Assembly (NCBI GenBank): GCA_003427395.1
Contig: BFEA01000312.1
Coordinates: forward strand, 906,381-933,130
Length of the DNA: 26,750 nucleotides
DNA from: Chara braunii
Lineage: Eukaryota > Streptophyta > Charophyceae > Charales > Characeae
Direction of reading: 5' to 3'
The notes under the pieces are model-generated. The model had not been told where the DNA came from and made no database searches. It saw only the letters and a program-made list of their open reading frames with translations. Of this stretch, positions 1-8,129 are shown piece after piece. The position numbers were made by a program, and so were the translations under genes. Position 1 is the first letter of the stretch, and each line of letters opens with the position of its first letter.

Positions 1-270
1 AAGGGAAGATCATCCGGAACATCACATTAAGTATGAATATGACAATGAGTGGCTAGACTAATGAACAACACATGTACATGAAGGGAAGATCATTCGGAAC
101 ATCACATTAAGTATGAACATGACAATGAGTGGCTAGGACTAAAGGAAAGTACATGCACATGAAGGGAAGATCAACCAGAACCTCACACCAAGTATGAACA
201 TGATAATGAGTGGCTAGACTAATGAAAAAGCACATGCACATGAAGGGAAGATCATCCGGAACATCACATG
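1..270. repeat. 80/81-bp tandem repeat, three full units plus a partial
   Basis: The motif AAGGGAAGATCA recurs at 1, 81, 162 and 243, giving a period of 80-81 bp. Units share the internal string AGTGGCTAG and end in CATGYACATG. The fourth unit breaks off after about 28 bp. The array probably continues to the left of the window. No coding potential or transposon ends are seen. Confidence 0.9.
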
Positions 271-275
271 CTATC

Positions 276-755
276 ATGTGAGTTAAAACAAGGGTCTACG
301 TGGGCCAGATCACCAAGGTTGAACCAAGGGTCATCCATGAATGTAGCGCTATACTACCTTCTAGTGTGAGAGTGGAAAACACAAGTTTGAAGAGTCTAAA
401 TCACCAAGATTGTATCAAGAAGCATCCATAGGTGAAGCGTTATACTACCTACTACTGTGAGTGTGAAAATCACAAGTTTGGAGAGCCCAAATCACCAAGA
501 TTGCATCATGGATCACTCATGGGTGAAGCGCTACACTACCTACTAGCGTGAGTGTGAAAATCACAAGCTTGAAACTCCCAAATCACCAAGATTGTATCAA
601 GACGCATCCATGAATGTAGCGCTATATTACCTACTAGTATAAGAGTGAAAAACACAAGTTTGAAGCTCCCAAATCACCAAGAATGTATCAAGAAGCATCT
701 AGGAAAGAATCGGAGTACTACCCTCTACTGTATAAGTGAAAGAGGAGAGTTTGGG
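276..755. repeat. 91-bp tandem repeat, about five units
   Basis: The anchor ATCACCAAG begins at 309, 400, 491, 582 and 673, so the period is exactly 91 bp across four steps. Units share the blocks CACAAGTTTG, GYATCAAGA and TACTACCTACTA. The first and last units are the most diverged. The array abuts the 80-bp array but is unrelated in sequence. It resembles a satellite or an internal minisatellite of a larger repeat; no protein reading frame is maintained. Confidence 0.88.
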
Positions 756-1010
756 TAGCCCATGGAAGAGAGAAGGTGAAGTAAGAGAAGATGGAGGAGA
801 AGGGGAGAGAGATTAGGGAGATGGAGATGGAGAAGAAGAGGAAGAAGACAAATAGAATGGAAGTGAAGAGGGGGAAGGAGGAGATAAAGAGAGAAGAGAA
901 GGAAGAAGGAGGGAGTGAGGATGAAGAAGAGGAAGAAGAAGGAGGAGAGGAAGAAGGAGAAGAAGAGGAAGAAGAAAAAAAAGAAAAAAAAGAAGAAGAA
1001 GAAGAAGAAG
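756..1010. repeat. Polypurine (GA/GAA-rich) tract
   Basis: About 250 bases are almost pure A and G on the plus strand, ending in a GAA-type microsatellite near 965-1008. The apparent Glu/Lys-rich reading frame here is a by-product of composition and is not treated as a gene. Confidence 0.85.
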
Positions 1011-1589
1011 TCTCTTCCTTCTTCTCACCTTGTTGATTCCTTGATGATGGTGTCCTCTTGATGAAGCTTCCACTCCTTGTACAATCCCCTCTTGGCTATG
1101 GCCTCTTTCTTCTCCAAGCCCTTCTCTCCTCCTTCCTTGCTCTCTCTCAGGCTGTGGCAAGCTCCCCCAACTATGGCTATGGAGTCCTCCCCTCTAGGAG
1201 GGCTAATGGGGGCTCCTCTAGCCTCTCCTTCTCTCCTACACCCAGGAGGGATATGGAGGATCACCTCCCAAGTGTCTCTCCCACCATCACCATCCTCTAG
1301 AGTCCTCCCCACTACCTCCTAGTCTCCTTTAAGCTCTCCCACTAGCATGGGCTCCTCCCTCCTCACTCCAAGTGCAAAGGTGTTCTTGTGAGTTCACTTG
1401 GGCAGGATGGGCACTCCTCATGCAAATGTGAGAGTGGCGGACTGCATCCTCAGCTTATGTAGGCTGAAACCAGCAGTCTGGTCAGCCCATGAGCCTCCCT
1501 ATGAGCCTTGAGGTGAACCGAGGTACCCCCAAGGCAAAATTCCCTTACTAGGCCCTCCTGGAGGTACCTGGGCCTCATTTTGGCTAAGT
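1011..1589. other. Intergenic, pyrimidine-rich, nothing recognised
   Basis: The plus strand is rich in CTCC and CTTC, the reverse of the tract on its left. No domain, transposon end or RNA gene was recognised, and the reading frames are short and compositionally biased. Confidence 0.6.
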
Positions 1590-3192
1590 ACATGCAGTCC
1601 GAGTGGTTGGTACCAACTCGGACTGCCTCTTGGCCTACTCCGGCCTCCTTTTTGCCTCACAATTGCTGCCCCCTTGGGTCCTAGTGCCCAAGGGGCATTT
1701 TTACTTGAAAGAAAAAGGCCTTGTGGGCTTTTTTCTCAATTTTTTCAAGTTTCGGCCTTCTTTGAGTAGGCCGGAGCATTTTCCCATGTGGCGGCACCTT
1801 TTCAGCCTTGGATCTGGCTGAGATCCAAGGCCAGCAATAATCCGAGCTACCCCCTAGTAGCCCTTGCTTCAATTTTGAGCCCCTAAGTCCAGTTTTTCAT
1901 TTTTTGGTGCATCTGGCTCTCTTTTTCGGCCAAATGCACTGTTTTGTCATTTTCCTTCTTTTGTTTCTTTCCATTTTGGGCTGCCACCTCATTCCGGAGC
2001 TAGCCGTTTTGAGCTGGCCCACAAAAAACGGCTAGTTCCTCTCTACCATGAGATCTGATCTCAGATCCATGGCCCAAAAGAAAACCGGCCACTTCCTTTT
2101 TGCATTTTCTCTCATTTTTTGCTTTTTAATTCAGATTTTATTGAGATATGGCCCTAATCCGGATTGCCCTCCCTCATTCTAGAAGGGATGAGGTCACAGT
2201 TGGGACCTGCCAGTCCCTACTGTGCAGGTCCTAATAGGCCGGCACACTCTCCTCCACTCTTTTCTCCCTTTTTGTCTCATTCTCCCTCCTTTTTCTCTCA
2301 TTTTTCTTTCTTTTTCTTTTATTTCTGTTGTGACAAGTGTCAAACTGCTGTGCACCCTCTTTCTAGCCCCTAGGGCCTCATTCAAGGATAGGTTCATGGT
2401 TGTTACTTGGCCGTTACATCTCGGATTCCAACAATGACACCCGCATGCTCCTAGGGGGCTCCATTTTGCTCCCGTTTGCCCAATTTTGAGCCCCTTTTGC
2501 TCCGATTTTCTAAGGGCAACCTTTTTCTCATGTTCAGCCTCTCAAGGTTCTATTTTCTTATGCCTAGCTAGTCCGAGATATCCCAGACTGCTGGGCAGCC
2601 TTCCCAATATCCTTATTTTACTTTTTTTTCTCCCATGGCTCTCCCACTTGCTCCCACTAGTGCTTGCACTAGTGATGCTAATATTTTCCACCGTCTAGAT
2701 TCTCGATCTCGCCGGTGCTGTTTGCTTGCACAATTATTCCTTGTGTTTTGCTTATGGTTCCCTAGGGACATCCCAAGTCCCCGCCATTTTCCTTCATGCC
2801 AGCTCTATTTCCTTGTCCCGTTAGTGGTCCCGCCGGCGCGTGTCCCGTTTTTCGATTTTTATTATTTGGACCCATTTGGTCCCCAACAACATTCCGAACG
2901 GCGTCCCATTTTTATTTTTTTGGGGCTAATTGCCCTTGGTGGTCCCATCATTTGTACATGTGTGCCGATTTTTCTAGGCCGTGAGATCTCATCTCCCGGG
3001 TGCTGTTTACCGTCTTTACTTTCCCCTTGCCGAAATTGCTCGTTTCTAGCCTTCCGGGCTTGCCGTAGCCCATTTCCCTTTAGCTTTGGCATCCCCATGC
3101 AGTCCGTAATTTCTCGGACTGCAGTCATGGCTGTTTCTACACCCACAACCCCACAACTTGCCCCATGTTAAAAGAAGCAGCGTTAAATTTCC

Positions 3193-3430
3193 TAGTGCAT
3201 CCGGGCTCAATATTGGCTCTGGATGCACCTAGAACATGTGTTTTCTCCCCTGCATGCAGTCAGTTGCAACTCGGACTGCAATGGGGGTTAATTCCTTAAG
3301 CCGCAATGCCCTACGACTAGCCCTTACTCAAAAGGAAAAGAAACGGTCAATTCCCAAGTGTATCCGGATTTTATTTTGGCTCCGGATGCACCTAAAACAT
3401 GTGTTTCTCCTCATGCACGTAATCCGTTTT
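3193..3430. repeat. Two-unit tandem repeat, period about 161-163 bp
   Basis: The blocks TCCGG, GGATGCACCTA and AACATGTGTTT occur in the same order at about 3195-3245 and again at about 3358-3410. Each unit is followed by a GCATG/ATGCA-type segment and contains one hairpin of the GGATGCAC family. Confidence 0.65.
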
Positions 3431-3569
3431 ATTTCGGTTGCAGGGGGCCTTGCTTTTCTTTGATTTTCTCTGCAATAATCAAAGAAAATCTAAGCCCTTT
3501 GTAACCGCCATATTCCAAAATGAATCTCGTCACGGACGAATCTCCCCAAGTGACCGTTTTTGACCGTTA

Positions 3570-3643
3570 AGGCTTTTTTCTCTTTTCTTTTCTTTTCCTT
3601 TTTCTTTTCTTTTATTTTCTTTTCTTTTTCCTCTTTTCTTGGA
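3570..3643. repeat. Pyrimidine (TTTTC) low-complexity tract
   Basis: A nearly pure T and C tract with TTTTC-like periodicity. It lies just before the second copy of the 1.4-kb duplication. Confidence 0.8.
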
Positions 3644-4207
3644 CAGTAGGGACCTGCCAGTCCCTACTGACCACCAACTCACTCACTACCTCTCTCTCTT
3701 TTTGTTTTATTCTCCCATTTTTTTTTTTTTTCTTTCTTTTTTCTAGCATGCCAAGTGTCAAGTGGTCGTTAAGGCCCTTTTCTAGCCTCTTCCTCTTAGT
3801 TTTGGCCCTTCCTATGCCCATAGTGCGGTCCGTTATATCTCGGACTGCAATAATGCCCTTCCCATGCCCATGGGAGTTTCCCTTTACTCCTATTCTTCTC
3901 CCATAGTGACCCCTCCTACTCCGATTTTCTCCCGGACGGCTATTTTTCACATGGAGTCTCTTTTGACTCCATTTTCTTGGGGGAGGTTGATCCGAGATTT
4001 TTCGGATTGCTCCCATGCCTCCCACCTCAAGTTTCTTTACTTTTTTTATTTTTGGCCTTTCCGTTTGCTACCGCTAGTGCTTGCACTAGCGGTGCTAATA
4101 TTCTTGGTCGTCAAGATCTTGATCTCGACGGTGCACCTTGCTTTTCTTATTTTCCTTCATGTGGTACCACCGTTTCCTTTTGGGACTTTCACATGTCCCC
4201 GCCACTT

Positions 4208-4335
4208 GTCCCGTCGCTGGTCCCCGACACTTAGTCCCGCCGGTGGTCCCCGACACTTAGTCCCGCGGGTGGTTCCCGACACAGTCCTGCGGGTGGTCCT
4301 CGACACTTAGTCCCGTGGGTGGTCCCCGGCACATT
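4208..4335. repeat. 26-bp minisatellite, about five units
   Basis: The motif GTCCCG or GTCCTG recurs at 4208, 4234, 4260, 4284 and 4310, each followed by a GGTGGTCCCCGACAC-like block. The period is 26 bp, with one 24-bp unit. The array is GC-rich, unlike its flanks. Confidence 0.88.
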
Positions 4336-5066
4336 TCGCCCTGGTTGCCATTATTTTTACTTAGTCCCACGTGGCCCCGGGTGCCTTTCCCCGAGGTGTC
4401 CCACGTCCCTTGGGCGTTTGGCCGCCCCATGGTGACCCCTCTCCCTTGTCTTCTCTGGCGCCTAGCGCATGCTGGTTCCTTTGGTCGCGGCCTCTACCCT
4501 GAGTCTCCCGTAGGTGGCCCCCATGTCGACCCCATGTTATCTATCTACCTGTGGCCTCTGGGTTGCCCGTCCCTCGACTCCCTTATTCCTTTATCGCTGT
4601 CGTGCTTCGTTTGCTGGTTCAAGGGCCCCTTTGGCCTTAGTCTTATTGCATTCCAACAGCCCTTCCGGCCTCATGCTACGTTCTATGTGCCCCTGCTCTT
4701 GCACTCGCTTGCTTGCCGTCGCTAGTTCTTTCCTCTTGTGGTTCTCTCCTCTAGGCATCACTCCCTTCTGCGGCCTAATCCTTTGTCTTTTCTCTCTCCA
4801 GCTTCCTCACTCCAGATTTCTCTGTTGTGCACAATTTGTCCGTATTCAATCTCTCGAGTGATGGGAAGTTATTCGGGACCCACCAATCCTGACACCGTCC
4901 GCGTCTGGATGTCCCGGCGGACATCCGGTCCGGTAGGTCCGAAAATTTATTTATTTATTTTTTTTTGGGGGGGGGGTTCGTTCATGGCCCACATCCAAAA
5001 ACAAATTGACTATTTTCCGGCCCTTTCAGAAAGCCGAAGAGAACCGGGTTAAAACTGATTCTGATT
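4336..5066. other. Intergenic, nothing recognised
   Basis: Mixed-composition sequence with a T-run followed by a G-run near 4951-4977 and local CCGG-rich short palindromes near 4910-4945. The open frames are short and have no recognisable domain. Confidence 0.55.
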
Positions 5067-5236
5067 GTGTGTGTGTGTGTGTCTCTTAGAGAGAGAGAGA
5101 GAGAGAGACAGATAGACAGACAGACAGACCGGCAGACACAGACAGACAGACACGCAGACAGACAAACAGACAGAAACTGACAGATAGAAACAGAGAGCGA
5201 CAGGCACACACACAAACAGAGAGAGAGAGAGAGAGA
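5067..5236. repeat. Compound microsatellite: (GT)n, (GA)n, (GACA)n, (GA)n
   Basis: A GT run at about 5066-5082, a GA run at about 5089-5107, degenerate GACA tetranucleotides at about 5108-5200, a short CA run, and a terminal GA run at about 5219-5235. The antisense Ser/Leu/Val/Cys-rich reading frames are artefacts of the repeat. Confidence 0.92.
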
Positions 5237-5710
5237 AAGGTGCAAAGGCTGGATACTGCCTTGAGGTAGGTAGGGCCCAATTCACTCCTTGTCTCTAAAC
5301 CTTATGTAACCTTTTCTTTTATTTTCTTCTTCTTCTTCCTCCCTTTTTTTTTTTTCTTTTTTTTTTTCTTTTTTTGTCCGGGATTTTCCGGACTCAGGTC
5401 CGGCCGGACATCATGCTCTGTCCGGGTCCGAGTTCGAGGTAACCATGCTTTTTTTGTTTTACGATTTTTTTTTTTTGCTGTTTTTTTGCTGGGGTACCAC
5501 TAGTACCTTTGCCTCGTGGGAAAATAGCGGGTCTCGGGTGGGCCTCCGGCCTTTTCAGAGGCGAAAACGAAACGACGGCCGCTGATCAGACTTATCAATG
5601 GCTGCCGTCGTCGAGCCCGACCTCCGACATTTTAGGAGTTTGGGAAAACGTCCACTTTTCCCTATTTTCCCAACACAGGTGGACGTACTAGTGCTTTAGC
5701 ATTATCAATC
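5237..5710. other. Flank of element 1; poly-pyrimidine runs and short palindromes
   Basis: T-rich runs occupy about 5309-5377 and 5450-5490. GTCCGG/CCGGAC palindromes lie at about 5377-5415. A 9-bp stem, TTGGGAAAA with TTTTCCCAA, lies at about 5640-5675. The segment ends at the insertion point of the Ty3 element. No gene was recognised. Confidence 0.5.
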
Positions 5711-6736
5711 TGCAAGGAAAATAAGCAACAACGAGACGACAATTCCAGATCACACCATCACATTGAAAGCCACATAGTCACACACCGTGTTCAGAGAGCA
5801 GCATTGCACCAATAATACACCAATGGAAGTTCGTAGCACTGAAAACCAATGTTCATGGAGAGCATACTCTCTCCTCCCAACACAAGAGTCCAGTTCCTGC
5901 ACACTCCCACTTGGCGCTCAGCGCCCAGCCTACTCCTACACCGCTACTACAGACTACAAAAAGACAACGCAACCGTTGACATCAGCAGCAGCCCGAAGTA
6001 CTTGAAGATGTCGCCCATGCAGACCATCGCCAATACAAGGTACGTGTCCTCACATCATCATCATCATCACTCTTCACCTATCCCCTGTCTACACCCACGT
6101 TTGTCCTCTGTTTCACCCGAAGACCACCCCTGCGCTTCACTGTAGTCCAATCCCACGAGCTATGGTGGCTGGGCTATGGCGCTGCCCTCAACAGCGCCCT
6201 CCTCCTCTGCACGACCGCACGTGCTGCACCTCGCCTCTCAGCGCTAGCAGCAGCCTACGAGCATGAGCTCCAACAGCGCTGCCGCCAGCATGCGAGTGCC
6301 TGAATGCGGCAGCCAGGGCCGAGCTCTTTCCTTTATGGAAAGAGTTGGCCTGCTCACGCAGCCTGGCTACCCTGGCCTGGGCCCAGAAGGTTCCGAAAGG
6401 CCCCAGGAGGCTGCCTGGATGCAGCAGCTACTGGGCTGCTGGGCCTCGTTCGGTTCGGCGCCCAACTGTCTCTGTATGAGGCTGTGAATCACGCCCAGGG
6501 CCTGCATTCTTTGGAAAGGCCCGGCAGACCGTGGAAATGTCTTTGTTGCTCGGCTTTTGTTTCTTTCAACTAACTGGCGCGTCGCAAATGGACCCCAAAT
6601 ATGAAATTGATAGTCGAGGGCCTCTTGCGATATGTCAGGCCCGCCTTCACTTAGGGCGGGCACCTCCGCCTTCACTTAGGGCGGGCAATGCTGTAAACAG
6701 GGCCCCATAGACCTACCGAGGACCCTGATCCTCACA
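5711..6736 (-). repeat. 3' LTR of element 1
   Basis: It matches 25366-26375 along its whole length. In the ~210 bases from about 5821 I count six differences from the other LTR, all transitions. On the minus strand it starts TGTGAGGATC and ends TTCCTTGCA, the TG...CA ends expected of LTRs. A CAT microsatellite near 6054-6069 is shorter than in the other copy. A ~26-bp tandem duplication near 6640-6685 is absent from the 5' LTR. Plus-strand open frames of about 100 codons occur in both LTRs but show no recognisable domain. Confidence 0.93.
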
Positions 6737-6750
6737 TTTCCTCCTCCTTT
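6737..6750 (-). other. Polypurine tract of element 1
   Basis: Read on the minus strand this is AAAGGAGGAGGAAA, directly abutting the LTR start TGTGAGG. A purine run at this place primes plus-strand DNA synthesis in LTR retrotransposons. It confirms the orientation and the LTR boundary. Confidence 0.88.
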
Positions 6751-6776
6751 ACTTCGTGAGTCCTTTGAGAAGTCTC

Positions 6777-8129
6777 TTATTCTGCAGGCATCTTCCCCTT
6801 GAGTGCTCTTCTGTAGCCTGCAATCACTTGAGGTGCTGTTCTCATGAGCTCTTCTCGTGTGAACCAGCGATCCTCCTTAGGATCCAGATGATGTCTGAAG
6901 CTCACACGATACTGCATTCTCGGTTTAGGAGGGCGCCCTCTGCCTGACGGTCGAGGAACAGGCATCACTCGATGCTCAACGATCTGGTCCACGTCCACTT
7001 CGCCATCCATGGTTGGGGGCAGCATTGATCTTGTGGAAGGGAACTGCTCAGTAGCAACATAGGGTGCTAACTTAGAGGCATGGAACACAGGGTAGGTACG
7101 CAAGTGAGGTGGGATGCGGATTACATATGAAGGACTGTCTGGTTGATCTCCTACAATCTTAAAGATCTCCCAGGGCCCAAGGAACTATGGCATCAACTTA
7201 CGGGATAGCAGCGTGAATCCAGACTCTCTCGCCTACCTGAAAGTTAGAGGGCCGTCTATGTTTATTCTCATATGCAAACATTGCCTCTTGAGACTTCCTA
7301 ATTTGTTCAACGACCTGCTGCAACATCTGTTCGTACTTGACAAACTCTATGCTGCCGGGTGCTGCAATGGGTTCTCTTTCTGGTAACAGAAAGTCTAAGG
7401 CTGTTCGGGGCTTCCAACCAAGATGCAGTTGGTTGGGAGTCATGCCGATAGTACTATGCACAGCATTGTTGTACAGGCTAGCAACAAGAGGTAGTTTCTC
7501 GTCCCAGTCGTCCTGACTTGGCTTGATTTAGTGCCTAAGCAACTGCTGTACTAGTCGGTTCATTTGTTTTGCTTGCCCGTTTGACTAAGGATGATTTCCT
7601 AAAGTCTTTCGGAGTTTTGTGCCCATTTGTTCAGTAGTCGACTGCCATAGTTCACTTGTGAATCTGACATCCCTATCACTAACAATAGACGTAGGTAGAA
7701 CGAAGTCTCTTACCCAGTTATCCATGAAAAGTTTGATGAGAAAGTCAGTTTTAGGAGTTTCAGGCATAGCGATCAATCTGGCGTACTTGGTGAAACGGTC
7801 CACTATGACAAAGATGTCTCTTTCCTGTCCTGCTGGTCACAAGGGTATCAAAGAAATCCATGGACACACTCTGGCCTGGTCAATCAGGGATCGGCAAGGG
7901 CTTGATTAACCCAAGCGGAGCCTGAATCCTTGCCTTGTCCCTTTGACAAACCTGGCAGGTTTCAACATAACGTTTTGTATCTTCTAACATAGAAGGCCAC
8001 CAAAATCTTTGCACTAGGTTCGCTGATGTCTTTCTGTAGCCAAAATGACCAGTTGCATCATGACATTCTCCTTAAAATAAACTACGGAACGACTTACTAC
8101 TGGGAACACACAACCTTTTATTCCCTGCC
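6777..8129 (-). pseudogene. Element 1 pol, integrase plus chromodomain-like C-terminus (broken)
   Basis: The C-terminal part of the pol polyprotein. The integrase inserts element cDNA into the host genome; the C-terminal chromodomain-like segment is thought to steer target choice in chromoviruses. The N-terminal zinc-binding His/Cys set (HDATGH, then CQVC) is near 7935-8070, the first catalytic Asp in SMDFF near 7860, and the second in VSDRDVRF near 7660. The third acidic residue is lost: NGQAKQMNR near 7570 has Lys where NGQAEQ is expected. The chromodomain-like end (VEHRVM to REELMRTAP) spans about 6800-6980. Breaks are a TAA at 8072, a TGA at 7880 (Arg expected), a 2-base loss near 7815-7825, a TAG at 7585 in HP(Q)SNG, a TAA at 7528, a frameshift near 7200-7215 and a TAG at 7185 in MP(Q)FLG. 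The frame ends with TAA at 6777-6779, 27 bases before the PPT. It is certainly non-functional. Confidence 0.9.

Larger units (their letters stand above)
1590..4095. repeat. Region dense in short perfect inverted repeats (hairpins)
   Basis: Perfect stems of 8-12 bp with loops of 2-18 bases recur throughout. Stems of at least 10 bp lie at 1594-1626, 1805-1831, 2000-2035, 3454-3488 (12 bp), 3644-3669 and 4070-4093. Stems of 8-9 bp lie at 2203-2231, 2655-2674, 3098-3123 and 3195-3228. Near-perfect ones lie at 1907-1938, 3256-3279, 3358-3391 and 3825-3848. Several share an arm sequence: TGCAGTCCG with CGGACTGCA (1593, 3098, 3256, 3825), and GTGCATCC with GGATGCAC (1907, 3195, 3358). No coding sequence was recognised. 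Known family: none that I can name. Confidence 0.75.
2190..4230. repeat. Degenerate ~1.4-kb direct duplication
   Basis: Segments around 2197-2380 and 2500-2850 have collinear, diverged counterparts around 3645-3790 and 3920-4220. The offset is about 1.42-1.45 kb. Shared landmarks include GGGACCTGCCAGTCCCTACT (2203, 3649), CTAGTGCTTGCACTAG (2657, 4074) followed by TGCTAATATT, and TTTTCCTTCATG. The copies differ by many substitutions and indels. They may be two units of a large satellite or internal repeats of an old element. Confidence 0.65.

Noticed and set aside
276-755. CRISPR-like array
   Set aside because: The whole 91-bp unit repeats; there are no unique spacers between short identical repeats, and the context is eukaryotic.
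791-1036. 81-codon Glu/Lys-rich frame on plus strand and its Leu/Ser/Pro-rich antisense
   Set aside because: It is entirely within a GA/GAA purine tract; composition explains the open frame and no domain is present.
2635-3171. 178-codon plus-strand frame
   Set aside because: Pyrimidine-rich, hairpin-rich repeat sequence, no recognisable domain, and the frame is not kept in the diverged duplicate at about 4070-4230.
4982-5285. Ser/Leu/Val/Cys-rich frames that look like membrane proteins
   Set aside because: They are translations of GACA and GA microsatellites.
5849-6145. 98-codon plus-strand frame in the LTR of element 1 (also at 25502-25804) with a His run
   Set aside because: The His run is a CAT microsatellite that varies in length; presence in both LTRs simply reflects LTR duplication, and no domain was recognised.
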